Origin: JAJECS01 sp965243625
Lineage (GTDB): Bacteria > Chloroflexota > UBA11872
Length of the DNA stretch: 64,000 bases
Assembly: GCA_965243625.1 (NCBI GenBank)
Contig: CBDEVI010000002.1
Span: forward strand, 2,046,001 to 2,110,000
Reading direction: 5' to 3'
In this document: in pieces, positions 33,109 to 42,519 of the stretch
Numbering within the stretch: position 1 is the first letter of the stretch
Layout: each line of letters opens with the position of its first letter
The notes under the pieces: model-generated
The model's input: only the letters and a program-made list of their open reading frames with translations
What the model was told of the DNA's origin: nothing
The model's database searches: none
Position numbers and translations under genes: made by a program

Positions 33109-34995
33109 ATGGCGTATAGCGCCAAGGATATTCAGGTTCTGGAAGGACTGGAGGCGGTCCGGCGGCGTCCCGGGATGTACATCGGCAGCACCGACGCGCG
33201 CGGCCTGCACCACCTGGTCTACGAAGTCGTGGACAACAGCATTGACGAGGCGCTGGCCGGACGCGCCAACGAAATCGAGATCACGCTGATGCCGGGCGGA
33301 CGGGTGCGGGTGCAGGACAACGGCTCCGGCATTCCGGTCGACAAGCATCCGCGGGTCGGTCGCCCCGCCGTCGAGGTCGTGCTGACCAAGCTGCACGCCG
33401 GCGGCAAGTTCGACAGCGACGCCTACAAGGTCTCCGGCGGCTTGCACGGCGTCGGCGTCTCCATCGTCAACGCGCTGTCAGAGCATCTGCAGGTCGAGGT
33501 CCGCCGCGACAAGCGCGTCTGGACCCAGGAGTACAAGCACGGGCGCCCACTCGCCGATCTCAAGCGCGGCGCCCGCACCGACGAGACCGGTACGACGATC
33601 GAGTGGATGCCGGACCCGGAGATCTTCGAGACCCTCGATCTCGACTTCGACACCCTGGTGCAGCGGTTCCGCGAGATGGCCATCCTGGTGGCCAACACGC
33701 GCATCGACCTGCGCGACGAGCGCACCGGCGATCGACGGACCTTCTATTTCGAAGGCGGCACGCAATCCTTCGTCAAGCTGCTGGCCCGGCGACGCACGCC
33801 ACTCCATCCCGATCCGATCTGTATTCGAGACGAGGTCGAGACGACCAAGATCGACATCTCCTTGCAGTACTGCGACACGGTTGCCGAGCAGGTGCTGACC
33901 TTTGCCAACACGATCCGCAACATCAGCGGCGGCACCCACCTGACCGGATTCCGCACGGCCCTCACCCGCACGCTGAACGAATACGCCCGCAAGCAGGGCA
34001 CGCTCAAGGACAACGACGCCAACTTGACCGGCGAGGATGTGCGCGAGGGGCTTACGGCCGTAATCAGCGTCATGATTCCCGAGCCGCAGTTCGAGGGCCA
34101 GACCAAGCACCGGCTGGGCAACAGCGAAGTGGCGGGCCACGTGCAGTCGGTGGTCAACGAGCAACTGAGCACCTTCTTGCACGAGCATCCGTCCGATGCT
34201 CGCCGCATCATCGAGAAGACCTTGCTGGCGGCGCGTGCCCGCATCGCGGCGCAGAAAGCCCGCGACCTGGTGGTGCGCAAGGGCGCTCTCGACGGCATGG
34301 CGCTGCCCGGCAAGCTGGCCGACTGCCAGGAGCGAGACCCGGACCGCTGCGAACTGTTCATCGTGGAAGGCGATTCGGCCGGCGGCAATGCCAAGCAGGG
34401 CCGCGACCGGCGGTTCCAGGCCGTGCTGCCGCTGCGCGGGAAGATCCTGAATGTGGAAAAGGCGCGCATCGACCGGGTGCTGTCCAATGAGGCCATCCGA
34501 AACCTGATTACGGCCGTCGGCGCGGGCGTCGGCGACGAGGTCGACCTAAGCAAGCTGCGCTATGGGCGCGTGATCGTGATGACCGATGCCGACGTCGATG
34601 GATCGCACATCCGCACGCTGCTGCTGACGTTCTTTTTCCGCAACCTGCCGGAACTCATCGACGAGGGGCACCTCTACATCGCCCAGCCGCCGCTGTTCCG
34701 GGTCGCCAACAGCCAGCGGGAAATCTACGCCTTCTCGGACGAGGAGCGCGAGCAAGCCCTCAAGCAGATGTCCGGCAAGGTGGCCGTGCAGCGCTATAAG
34801 GGCTTGGGCGAGATGAACGCCGATCAGCTGTGGGACACCACCATGAATCCGGAGTCGCGGCACCTGCTCAACGTCGCCGTGTCGGACGCCGAGCACGCCG
34901 ACGACATGTTCCGGCGCCTGATGGGGTCGGACGTTGCCGAGCGCCGCCACTTCATCTTCAATCACGCCCACGCGGTCAGAAACCTCGACATTTAG
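33109..34995 (+). CDS. gyrB: DNA gyrase subunit B
   Basis: The 628-residue type IIA topoisomerase ATPase subunit begins KDIQVLEGLEAVRRRPGMYIGST, with the GHKL ATP site (VDNSIDEALAG, DNGSGIPV, GGLHGVGVSIVNALS). The Toprim domain has EGDSAGG (about 420-426) and the metal-binding TDADVDGSHI (about 491-500), and PLRGKILNVE lies between. The QKARDLV motif near 385 is canonical. ParE is a close relative, but Chloroflexota usually have only gyrase, so gyrB is the better name. It introduces negative supercoils with GyrA. Confidence 0.94.
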   Translation: MAYSAKDIQVLEGLEAVRRRPGMYIGSTDARGLHHLVYEVVDNSIDEALAGRANEIEITLMPGGRVRVQDNGSGIPVDKHPRVGRPAVEVVLTKLHAGGKFDSDAYKVSGGLHGVGVSIVNALSEHLQVEVRRDKRVWTQEYKHGRPLADLKRGARTDETGTTIEWMPDPEIFETLDLDFDTLVQRFREMAILVANTRIDLRDERTGDRRTFYFEGGTQSFVKLLARRRTPLHPDPICIRDEVETTKIDISLQYCDTVAEQVLTFANTIRNISGGTHLTGFRTALTRTLNEYARKQGTLKDNDANLTGEDVREGLTAVISVMIPEPQFEGQTKHRLGNSEVAGHVQSVVNEQLSTFLHEHPSDARRIIEKTLLAARARIAAQKARDLVVRKGALDGMALPGKLADCQERDPDRCELFIVEGDSAGGNAKQGRDRRFQAVLPLRGKILNVEKARIDRVLSNEAIRNLITAVGAGVGDEVDLSKLRYGRVIVMTDADVDGSHIRTLLLTFFFRNLPELIDEGHLYIAQPPLFRVANSQREIYAFSDEEREQALKQMSGKVAVQRYKGLGEMNADQLWDTTMNPESRHLLNVAVSDAEHADDMFRRLMGSDVAERRHFIFNHAHAVRNLDI

Positions 34996-35018
34996 GCGGA
35001 GGTGGCGCGCTGCATCTC

Positions 35019-36020
35019 GTGGCTCCCCGGATCGCGCTCGATGCGATGGGCGGCGACTACGCCCCGGCGGAGACCGTGCGCGGCGCCCTGGCGGCCCAAC
35101 GTGAGGCCGGCGTAACCCCACTCCTGGTCGGCGACGAGGCCGCGCTCCGGGCGCAGCTTGACGCCGAGGGCGTCGAGGCGGCGCCCTGGCAGATCGTGCA
35201 CGTCCCCGAGGCCGTGGCCATGGAAGAACACGCCGTCGAGGCGGTGCGGTCGCGGCGGCCGACGTCGATTCGAAAATCGGCGGAGATGCTAAAGGCCGAC
35301 GAGGTCGATGCGGTCGTCACGATGGGGCACACGGGGGCGGCCGTGGCGGCCGGCGTGCTGATCGTGGGGCGCCTGCCCGACGTCGAGCGCCCGGGTCTGG
35401 GCGTGTTGCTGCCGGCGCACGATCCGCGCCCGCTCCTGATTGACGTGGGCGCGAACGCCGAGGCGCGCCCCCGGCACCTGGTCCAGTTCGCCGTGATGGG
35501 TCGCGTCTACCAGGAGCGCCTGCAAGGCCTGGCGAATCCCCGGGTCGGGCTGCTGAGCATCGGCGAGGAGGAGTCCAAGGGCAACGCGCTGGTGCACGAG
35601 GCCGCGGCCATGCTGGCGTCGGGCGGCTTCAACTACGTGGGCCATGTGGACCCGGCCCGCATCTTTCGCGACGAGGCCGACGTGATCGTGTGCGACGGAT
35701 TCACCGGCAACGTGGTGATCAAGACGGCGGAAGCCACGGCGGAGTACGCCTTTGGCGAGTTGCGGGTCGAGATTTTGCGGCGCCGGCTGGCGAAGCTCGC
35801 GGCGCTGGGTCTCCGGCCCGCGTTTCGCGCGCTGCGGCGGCGGATCGACTATGCGGAGATCGGCGCCACGCCGCTGCTGGGACTGAAGGGCCTGCTGCTT
35901 ATCGGCCACGGCCGATCCAAGGCGCCGGCCGTGACCAACGCGCTGCTGGCGGCCGACCGCGCGGTGCGCGCGCAACTGGTGCCGACCATCGCCTCCGGAC
36001 TGGAAGCAGCGACCGCCTAG
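35019..36020 (+). CDS. plsX: Phosphate acyltransferase PlsX
   Basis: The 333-residue enzyme starts at GTG 35019 (VAPRIALDAMGGDYAPAETV) with a GGAGG about 13 bp before. IALDAMGGDYAP is the PlsX signature, and SVRSRRPTSIRKSAEMLKADEVDAVVTMGHTGA and CDGFTGNVVIKTAE are diagnostic. It makes acyl-phosphate from acyl-ACP for phospholipid synthesis. It follows gyrB by 23 bp, probably co-transcribed; the usual neighbours rpmF, fabH, fabD are absent. Confidence 0.94.
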   Translation: MAPRIALDAMGGDYAPAETVRGALAAQREAGVTPLLVGDEAALRAQLDAEGVEAAPWQIVHVPEAVAMEEHAVEAVRSRRPTSIRKSAEMLKADEVDAVVTMGHTGAAVAAGVLIVGRLPDVERPGLGVLLPAHDPRPLLIDVGANAEARPRHLVQFAVMGRVYQERLQGLANPRVGLLSIGEEESKGNALVHEAAAMLASGGFNYVGHVDPARIFRDEADVIVCDGFTGNVVIKTAEATAEYAFGELRVEILRRRLAKLAALGLRPAFRALRRRIDYAEIGATPLLGLKGLLLIGHGRSKAPAVTNALLAADRAVRAQLVPTIASGLEAATA

Positions 36021-36354
36021 GAATGCTCTGCAAAAGCCCATCGAATTGACTCCGGTTCGTTCGCCCCTTCGGTGAACTCAGGGCAGGCTCTGAGCGAAGT
36101 CGAAGGGCCGTTCATGGTTCGACAAGCTCACCACGAACGGCTTGGGGCGCGGTTCAGGGGTTTATTCGGAGATTCCCTAGAGACTCGGGTCGAGCGTCGT
36201 CGGGCGGTGTTGCGGCTTGGCGTGATCTGTCGCGTTGCCCACGGCGACCGAACCGTTCGCATGCCACCATGGCAGCGTTTGCCAGCCAAGTTCGCCAAGT
36301 CCGGCGGCAGCCGCCGACGTCACGGCGCCCCATGGTCCACGTTCAATGAGCCCC
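36021..36354. other. Intergenic region with GTTCG/CTGAGC-type repeat
   Basis: The 36056-36142 portion has CGTTCGCCCCTTCGGTGAACTCAGGGCAGGCTC...GGGCCGTTCATGGTTCGACAAGCTCACCACGAACGG, a dispersed repeat with inverted parts. The rest leads to the hydrolase start. No gene seen. Confidence 0.6.
36056..36142. repeat. Dispersed GTTCG-CTGAGCTTGTCGAA-type repeat
   Basis: It carries CGTTCGCCCCTTCGG... and the sequence TGGTTCGACAAGCTCACCACGAACGG. A shorter relative is at 47055-47104. Confidence 0.6.
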
Positions 36355-37338
36355 ATGACTCGCTCGAATGACCAACACTGCGTGCCGTCATTCCGGCTTT
36401 CGCGACGACGTCTGTTGCAGGGCGGCGGCCTGGCACTGGCAGCCGGCGCCGCGCAGGCATGCGATGCGTGGTCGGTGGTGGGCAATGCCGACGACCGCTA
36501 TCCGGGCGGGTCGCCGTTCGCGATCGAGGCGCTGCGCGCGCGGGACTACCGCGCCGGCGACATCCGCTTGCACCGCACGCTCAACCAGCGACCCCGCTAT
36601 ACGACCTACGCCATGACGTACCGCTCGGACGACCTGCTGCTCACCGGCGTGGCCACGATTCCGAATTCAGCCGGTCCGCACCCCGTCGTGGTGCTCAATC
36701 ACGGGTTCACGCTTCCCGTTCAGTACCAGAGCGGGGACGGCACGCGCGCCTTGGCCACCGAGCTGTCGCCCAGAGGCTTCATCACGCTGGCCAGCGACTA
36801 CCGGGGCCTCGGCGGCTCCGAGGACGATTCGAGCATGAACCTGGGCGCGCGACTGGACTTTGCGATCGACGTGCTCAACCTCGTCGCCTCGATCCCCTCG
36901 CTGCCGGACGCCCAGCACGAGCGCGTGGGCATGTGGGGCCACAGCCTGGGATGCGATCTGGCCCTGCGCGCCGCCGAGGTGGATTCGCGCGTCCAGCCCG
37001 TGGGCATGTGGGCGCCGCTGAGCGCCTGGGCCGAGGACCTGGTCGACTACTACCGGCTGCCGACGCTCTCGTCGTCGGAAGATCTGCGCCACGCCCTATC
37101 GCCGGGCAACTTCCTGGAATACCTGGTGGGTCCGGTGACCATCCACCAGGGGGCAGCCGACCTGGCGGTCAAGCCGCGCTGGGCGGAACGGCTGCACGAG
37201 GCGCTCGAGGAGGCGGGCGTGGAGAGCGAGCTGACCATTCATCCCGGCGTGGGGCACTACCTCACCCGGAACGCGCGCCGGGCCGTGACCGAAACGGCGG
37301 ACTTCTTCGAGCGCGAGCTGCTGACGGTCGCCCAGTGA
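36355..37338 (+). CDS. Tat-exported alpha/beta hydrolase
   Basis: The 327-residue protein starts at ATG 36355 (MTRSNDQ; 36346 is also possible). The N-terminus has a twin-arginine motif SRRRLLQ (residues 16-22), then GGGLALAAGAA and Cys 36, which could be a weak lipobox, so it is exported by Tat and perhaps lipid-anchored. The hydrolase core has LNHGFTLPV, GLGGSEDD and the nucleophile elbow GHSLGC (about 195-200), with GVGHYL near the end. Substrate unknown. It is coupled to the adenosyltransferase gene by GTGA. Confidence 0.87.
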   Translation: MTRSNDQHCVPSFRLSRRRLLQGGGLALAAGAAQACDAWSVVGNADDRYPGGSPFAIEALRARDYRAGDIRLHRTLNQRPRYTTYAMTYRSDDLLLTGVATIPNSAGPHPVVVLNHGFTLPVQYQSGDGTRALATELSPRGFITLASDYRGLGGSEDDSSMNLGARLDFAIDVLNLVASIPSLPDAQHERVGMWGHSLGCDLALRAAEVDSRVQPVGMWAPLSAWAEDLVDYYRLPTLSSSEDLRHALSPGNFLEYLVGPVTIHQGAADLAVKPRWAERLHEALEEAGVESELTIHPGVGHYLTRNARRAVTETADFFERELLTVAQ

Positions 37339-37874
37339 CGACGCACCACGGAGACCACGGCGAAACCAGCCTCTTCGACGGCACCCGCGTGGAGAAGGTC
37401 GATGCGCGGATCGAGGCGCTGGGGGCGGTGGACGAGCTCAACTCGTGGCTGGGATTCGCCGCGGCGCAGCCGGACGTCGCCGGATTGGGCGACCGGCTGC
37501 GGTGGGTCCAGGAGCGGCTGCTGGAAGTCGGCGCGGACCTGGCGAATCCCGGCGGCCGCGCGCGCAGCACCTCGCTGGCGCCCGGATCACTGCAAACGCT
37601 TGACGCCTGGCTGGCGGAATACCGCGACGCGCTGCCCCCGCTGCGGCATTTCATTCTGCCCGGCGGGCACCCGCTGGCCGCCGCGCTGCAAGTGGCCCGC
37701 TCGGTGTGCCGCCGCGCCGAACGCGGCGTGTGGCGAGTGGTAACCGAACCCGCGCCGGACGGCTCGCCGGTGTTCCTAAACCGGCTGTCGGACGTGCTCT
37801 TCGAGATGGCCCGCGCGGCCAACGCCGCCTCAGGCACCGAAGACCCGCAGTGGCGCGGGCGGGGGGACGGCTAG
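37335..37874 (+). CDS. Cob(I)alamin adenosyltransferase, PduO type
   Basis: The 179-residue protein starts at GTG 37335, overlapping the hydrolase TGA. It has the PduO pattern: TSLFDGTRVEKVDARIEALGAVDELNSWLG near the start, a central RWVQERLLEVGADLANPG, and LNRLSDVLFEMARAAN at the end. Conserved RIEALG and DELN positions fit ATP and cobalamin binding. It adenosylates cobalamin, useful for B12-dependent enzymes such as the cobalamin-type radical SAM protein at 4097-5821 or mutases elsewhere. Confidence 0.92.
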   Translation: MTTHHGDHGETSLFDGTRVEKVDARIEALGAVDELNSWLGFAAAQPDVAGLGDRLRWVQERLLEVGADLANPGGRARSTSLAPGSLQTLDAWLAEYRDALPPLRHFILPGGHPLAAALQVARSVCRRAERGVWRVVTEPAPDGSPVFLNRLSDVLFEMARAANAASGTEDPQWRGRGDG

Positions 37875-38023
37875 TACGACTGACAGCATTCGACATGGAC
37901 GAGTCTTCTCCAAGAGGGGCGTGCGAGAACTCCCTGTCGCCCACCACACGCGGCCATGGGGCCAGAGTCGTCGAGGCTCTCTGAGGTCCAACCGCGTCTG
38001 ATCGCGTCGAGCCTGACTGCTCA

Positions 38024-38052
38024 TTGAGAGCGACACCGCCGGTGTGTACCAT
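38024..38052 (+). promoter_or_regulatory. Candidate promoter of COG0523-WD40 operon
   Basis: TTGAGA (38024-38029), a 17-bp spacer and TACCAT (38047-38052). The predicted start falls near 38059, just before the palindrome. TTGAGA has a good -35 match; the -10 is moderate. Confidence 0.55.
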
Positions 38053-38066
38053 CTGCAGTGCGCTAA

Positions 38067-38083
38067 TTGAGATGATATCTCAA
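38067..38083. promoter_or_regulatory. Palindromic operator TTGAGAT-GAT-ATCTCAA
   Basis: A perfect 7-bp inverted repeat with a 3-bp spacer lies just downstream of the predicted start and 25 bp before the ATG of the COG0523 gene. Its consensus TTGnGAY-N3-RTCnCAA is shared with the box at 44280-44300 before the ABC transporter. Fur-family sites (Zur, Nur) have this general shape. Confidence 0.72.
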
Positions 38084-38107
38084 CAAGGTTTGAGCGAGGG
38101 TTTGGCT

Positions 38108-39454
38108 ATGGACACGCCGAGCAAAGTACCCGTCACCATCCTCACCGGCTTCCTCGGCTCCGGTAAGACGACCCTCCTCAATCGAATCTTGACTGAGGAG
38201 CACGGCAAGCGCATCGCCGTGGTGGAGAACGAATTCGGGGAGGTTGGCATCGATCAGGCGCTCGTCATCAACGCTGATGAGGAGATCTTCGAGATGTCGA
38301 ATGGCTGCATTTGCTGCACGGTGCGCGGAGACCTGATTCGGGTACTCGGCAATCTCAATAAGCGCCGCGACAAATTCGACTATGTGTTGGTGGAGACCAC
38401 AGGGCTGGCCGATCCCGGTCCAGTCGCTCAGACGTTCTTCATGGACGACGAGATTGACTCGGCGTTCTCGCTGGACGGGATTGTCACGCTCGTCGATGCC
38501 GCCCACATCGAGCAGCAACTCGGCCGTAGCGATGAAAGCACCGAGCAAATCGCGTTTGCCGACGTTCTCGTGCTCAACAAGACGGACCTCGTCAACGGCG
38601 AGGCGCTCGACGGGCTCGAAACTCGGCTCCGAGACATGAACCGAATGGCGCGAGTCGTGCGCAGTGAGCGGGCGAACGTTTCCGTCGACACGGTCCTCAA
38701 CCTCGGCGCCTTCGATCTGGACCAGGCGCTCGAGCGTCGTCCCACCTTTCTCGAGCCGGAGTATCCGTTCGAGTGGACTGGGGTCTATTCGCTCGACATC
38801 GGCCGCTACGAACTCAGCCTCGCCGAGGGACCCGATCCGGAGATGTCGCTCGTGATCGTGTCTGACCAAGGCACGGATGACGCTGCGCTCCGTGAGAGCG
38901 CGGAGTGGTGTGTGCGGCGATACGCCGAACCTGCGGAGCTCATTCGCCCTGGGGAAGAGATTCCTGCCGGAACGCATGTGAACCTCCAGCTCGATTCCCC
39001 AGGGTGCAAGTCGTTTTTCCTGGAGGTCGACCGGCAGATGCGGGTTGGCCTCTACGCCCAGCACCTCGCGGAGGAGTTCGATCTCAAACTGACGAACGCG
39101 GATGGCGCGGCGGTCCCCGCCGAGGTCGAGCGAACCTGGGTCGCACAGCACGAGCACGACGACGAAGTGGGCTCGATCGCCATCGAGATGGACGGCGACA
39201 TCGATCCCGACAGGCTCAACCTTTGGCTTGGCGAGCTGCTCCGTGAACGCGGGGTCGACATCTTTCGCATGAAGGGCTTCATCAGCCTCGCGGGTGAGTC
39301 GCGTCGCTTTGTCTTCCAAGGGGTTCACATGCTCTTTGACGGCCAGCCGGACCGCGAATGGGGGGACGCGCCCCGCCGCAACCAGCTCGTCTTCATCGGC
39401 CGCAACCTCGATGGGCAGAGCATGCGCCAGGGATTCGAGGCTTGTCTGATTTGA
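38108..39454 (+). CDS. COG0523-family GTPase (CobW/YjiA/Zn chaperone-like)
   Basis: The 448-residue protein starts at ATG 38108 (MDTPSKVPVTILTGFLG). It has Walker A GFLGSGKTT (about 13-21), ENEFGEVGIDQ, the metal-binding GCICC (about 65-69), Walker B VETTGLADP and NKTD (about 157-160). The C-terminal CobW-C part (about 250-448) has SLAGESRRFVFQGVHMLFDG. COG0523 proteins insert or deliver zinc or other metals and are often under Zur control. It is coupled to the WD40 gene by TTGA overlap, with the operator at 38067-38083 upstream. Confidence 0.9.
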   Translation: MDTPSKVPVTILTGFLGSGKTTLLNRILTEEHGKRIAVVENEFGEVGIDQALVINADEEIFEMSNGCICCTVRGDLIRVLGNLNKRRDKFDYVLVETTGLADPGPVAQTFFMDDEIDSAFSLDGIVTLVDAAHIEQQLGRSDESTEQIAFADVLVLNKTDLVNGEALDGLETRLRDMNRMARVVRSERANVSVDTVLNLGAFDLDQALERRPTFLEPEYPFEWTGVYSLDIGRYELSLAEGPDPEMSLVIVSDQGTDDAALRESAEWCVRRYAEPAELIRPGEEIPAGTHVNLQLDSPGCKSFFLEVDRQMRVGLYAQHLAEEFDLKLTNADGAAVPAEVERTWVAQHEHDDEVGSIAIEMDGDIDPDRLNLWLGELLRERGVDIFRMKGFISLAGESRRFVFQGVHMLFDGQPDREWGDAPRRNQLVFIGRNLDGQSMRQGFEACLI

Positions 39455-40485
39455 GTGTCGACGGCCCGAGGGGCGATCTTCGCCCGGGCTGGACCGCGGG
39501 GGTCGCTGACTACGCCATCGCCGGGGGCTGGACCATTCGCGGTGAGGCGCTGGTGGTCGGTGATGCCGCGGGTGGCGTTTACGCGTTCGACGGCAGGTCT
39601 GGCGCGACCATCTGGGCGCAGCGCGGAGTCCATGAAGGCGGGGTGCTCGCGGTGGCCATTCACCCAAGCAGACCCGCGTTCGCTACGGCTGGCCAGGACG
39701 GCCGAGTCCTCGTCTGGAACGCGGCCGAAGGTCAAGTCAGCCAGGCAATCGAGGTCGGAAGCGATTGGGTGGAACACGTGGCGTGGTCGCCGGACGGCCA
39801 GCGGTTGGCGGCCTCCTGCTCCAGGCAGGTTCACGCGTACGGCGCGGATGGAGTGAAAACCTGGCAATCGCCTGATCATCCCAGCACCGTCAGCGCGATC
39901 GCGTGGTCCAGCGCAGAGGAGCTGGCGACGGCCTGCTACGGCCGGGTGACTTTCTTCGACGCGTCCACCGGGGAGCTTCGCCAGCAGCTGGAATGGATGG
40001 GCTCCCTCGTGTCGATGGTAATGAGCCCGGACGGGGAAATCGTGGCCTGCGGCAGCCAGGACAACTCGGTGCACTTCTGGCGTCGCTCCACGGAGCAGGA
40101 CGCCATGATGTCGGGATACCCGGCCAAGCCGTCGGCCCTGGCTTTCGATGACACCGGCACCCTGTTGGCCACCGGCGGCGGGGAGGAGGTGACGGTTTGG
40201 AGCTTCCAGGGGAAGGGGCCCGAAGGCACGCGGCCCAGCATTTTGGAGCTTCATGTTGAACCCGTCACAACGCTTGCCTTCGCTCCCGGCACGAGGCGCC
40301 TGGCATCGGGAGACCGAGAGGGCGCCGTGGTTGTGTGGTCGCTGCAGAAGGATGGAAAAGGCGGCCCGATTGGGTCTGCGGAGGTGGCGGGCGAAGTGGC
40401 CGCGGTGTACTGGCGGCCCGACGGGCGCGCGCTTGCGGCGCTCGACGCGCGCGGCGGTGTGACGGCCTGGCGGATCGGACGATAG
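39451..40485 (+). CDS. WD40-repeat protein
   Basis: It starts at TTG 39451 overlapping the TGA of the COG0523 gene, giving 344 residues. WD-type repeats of about 40 residues are visible: AGQDGRVLVWNAAEG, VAWSPDGQRLAA, MSPDGEIVACGSQDNSVHFW, FDDTGTLLATGGGEEVTVW and WRPDGRALAALDARGGVTAW, forming a beta-propeller. No signal peptide. A WD40 protein coupled to a COG0523 GTPase suggests a scaffold for the metal-delivery complex, which is inference. Confidence 0.86.
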   Translation: MSVDGPRGDLRPGWTAGVADYAIAGGWTIRGEALVVGDAAGGVYAFDGRSGATIWAQRGVHEGGVLAVAIHPSRPAFATAGQDGRVLVWNAAEGQVSQAIEVGSDWVEHVAWSPDGQRLAASCSRQVHAYGADGVKTWQSPDHPSTVSAIAWSSAEELATACYGRVTFFDASTGELRQQLEWMGSLVSMVMSPDGEIVACGSQDNSVHFWRRSTEQDAMMSGYPAKPSALAFDDTGTLLATGGGEEVTVWSFQGKGPEGTRPSILELHVEPVTTLAFAPGTRRLASGDREGAVVVWSLQKDGKGGPIGSAEVAGEVAAVYWRPDGRALAALDARGGVTAWRIGR

Positions 40486-40617
40486 AAGGGCTGCATGGCC
40501 CGCGTCCGCGCAGATCCGCGCCACGGTGCGGGAATCTGCTGATCACGTCCCAAAGCAGCGCTACGCGACTGGGCCTGCCTGAACAAGCTGGCGCCTATCG
40601 ACCTTCGTCCTCGCCGG

Positions 40618-41523
40618 TCAGCCCCCTGGTCGCCGGATACGCGGGTCCAGCAGATCCCGCAGGCCGTCTCCCAACAGGTTGAACCCCAACACCGCGACAA
40701 AAATGGCCGCTCCCGGCAGCAGCAGGAGATGCGGCGCGGTTTGCAGGTGCGGGCGGGCGTCGCTGAGCATGGCGCCCCACTCCGGCGTGGGCGGCTGCGC
40801 CCCCAGCCCCAGGAAGCTGAGTCCGGCGATGCCCAGGATGATCCAGCCGACATCCAGGGAGGCGAGCACGACGATCGGGCCGAGAATGTTTGGCGCGATG
40901 TGCCGGAGGATGATGCGCAGGTTACCGGCTCCAGCGGCCCTCGCCGCCGTCACGTATCCCATCTGTCGCTCCCCCAGGGTGATGCCGCGAATAATGCGGG
41001 CGTGGCCCACCCACCACACGGCGCCGACGGCCAGCAGCAGGTTGAGCAGTCCGGGGCCCAGGGTTCCTGCCACGGCCAGCGCCAAGATCAGCGAAGGAAA
41101 GGCCAACAGCAGGTCCACGACCCCCATCAGCGCCGTGTCCGGCCAGCCGCCGTAGTATCCGGACAGCAGGCCCACGGTCACGGCGATGGTCATGCTGAGG
41201 ACCAGGGTCGCCGCGGCGGCCAGCAGCGTCGTGCGCGCTCCATGGATGATTCGGCTGAAGGTGTCTCGACCCAGATGGTCGGTGCCCAATGGGTGTTCCA
41301 GCGACGGCGAGAGCAACCGTTCAGGCAGGTTGATCTCGGTGGGATCAGCCAACGGGATCCAAGGCGCCAACAATCCCGCCAGCACCAGGGACACCACCAG
41401 AAACAGCCCCAAGGCGGTTCCCGGCTCCCGCAGCAGCGCAGCCCACTGACCCCGGCGGCGCGGTCCGGTGGTGGCCGGCCGGCGGGGACGTCGTTCCCAA
41501 GCGCGTTCGGCAATGCTCGCCAT
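40618..41523 (-). CDS. ABC transporter permease, DppC/NikC-type
   Basis: The 301-residue protein has an N-terminal cytoplasmic basic segment, TM1 (about 35-57), the DPTEINLPERLLSPSLEHPLGTDHLGRDTFSR region typical of the DppC/OppC group, and five further TM helices. The ATPase-contact loop reads AARAAGAGNLRIILRHIAPN (about 205-224). It pairs with the DppB-type gene upstream (6-bp gap). No ATPase genes are adjacent. Confidence 0.92.
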   Translation of the reverse strand: MASIAERAWERRPRRPATTGPRRRGQWAALLREPGTALGLFLVVSLVLAGLLAPWIPLADPTEINLPERLLSPSLEHPLGTDHLGRDTFSRIIHGARTTLLAAAATLVLSMTIAVTVGLLSGYYGGWPDTALMGVVDLLLAFPSLILALAVAGTLGPGLLNLLLAVGAVWWVGHARIIRGITLGERQMGYVTAARAAGAGNLRIILRHIAPNILGPIVVLASLDVGWIILGIAGLSFLGLGAQPPTPEWGAMLSDARPHLQTAPHLLLLPGAAIFVAVLGFNLLGDGLRDLLDPRIRRPGG

Positions 41524-41529
41524 TGGCCG

Positions 41530-42477
41530 CTACCCATTGCCTCGTTCATAGCGTAGGCGCGGGTTTACGAGGCGCAGGGCAATGTCAGCCGCAAGATTGG
41601 CCAGCAGAACCAATACGGCAACGTAGGTGACAAATCCCTGTACCACGGGGTAGTCCCGGGTCAGGGCGGCGCCCACGATCAACTGACCCAAACCCGGCCA
41701 GGTGAATATGGTCTCGACGATGACGGCCCCGCCGAGCAAGTGCGCAAGGATCACCCCGGTGGCTCCAACGGCCGGAACCAGCGCGTTGCGCAGCGCGTGC
41801 CCCAAGAAAACGGCCTGTTCCGTCAGCCCCTTGGCCCGCGCCGTGCGGATGTAGTCCTGCCCGAGGACATCCAGGACGCTGGCGCGTATCAGCCGCGTGA
41901 GTTGAGCCATCGGCGCTAGCGACAGGGCGATGGCCGGAAGCACGACCTGAGCGGCCGATCCGTAGCCCACGGCGGGCAACCAGGACAGCTTCACCGCGAA
42001 CAGAATGATCAGTCCGAAGGCCAGCGCGTAGGACGCAGCCGCCGAACCCACCAGCGCAACCAGGCGTACGACGGCATCCACGGCGCCTCCCCGTCGCCGG
42101 GCGGACAGGATGCCCATGGGCACGGCGAGCAGCAGCGCCAGGCCCAACGCGGCCGCCGTGAGCACGAGCGTTGGGACCGTGCGGCGCGCCAACTGGGCGG
42201 CCACGGGCTGTTCCGTCACGTAGGAGCGGCCCATGTCGCCCGCCAACGCCCGGGACATCCAGCGAACGTATTGCACCGGAAGGGGAGCGTCGAGACCTAG
42301 TTCGGCGCGCATGGCCGACACGGCGGCCGGGCTGGGCATCTGGCCGGGGTTGCGCTGGTGCAGGACGGTCTCGGCAGCATCGCCAGGAGCCAGATTCAGC
42401 AGCGCGAAGCTGACCGCCGAGATTCCCAGGAGCAACAGCGGCAGCGTGGCCAACCGTCGGGCCACGTATGCTCCCAT
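41530..42477 (-). CDS. ABC transporter permease, DppB/NikB-type
   Basis: The 315-residue protein starts MGAYVARRLATLPLLLLGISAVSFALLNLAPGD, the DppB pattern, with RAKGLTEQAVFLGHALRNALVP as the coupling loop and six TM helices. It follows the solute-binding gene, 42 bp behind. Forms the inner-membrane pore together with the DppC-type protein. Confidence 0.93.
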   Translation of the reverse strand: MGAYVARRLATLPLLLLGISAVSFALLNLAPGDAAETVLHQRNPGQMPSPAAVSAMRAELGLDAPLPVQYVRWMSRALAGDMGRSYVTEQPVAAQLARRTVPTLVLTAAALGLALLLAVPMGILSARRRGGAVDAVVRLVALVGSAAASYALAFGLIILFAVKLSWLPAVGYGSAAQVVLPAIALSLAPMAQLTRLIRASVLDVLGQDYIRTARAKGLTEQAVFLGHALRNALVPAVGATGVILAHLLGGAVIVETIFTWPGLGQLIVGAALTRDYPVVQGFVTYVAVLVLLANLAADIALRLVNPRLRYERGNG

Positions 42478-42519
42478 GCCGGAGAGCCTCTGCCCGCACC
42501 CGCTATCCCGCTAGGTCGC

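Larger units (their letters stand above)
37875..38107 (+). other. Leader of the COG0523 operon
   Basis: This 233-bp gap carries the probable promoter (38024-38052) and palindromic operator (38067-38083). I see no gene in the first half. Confidence 0.6.
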
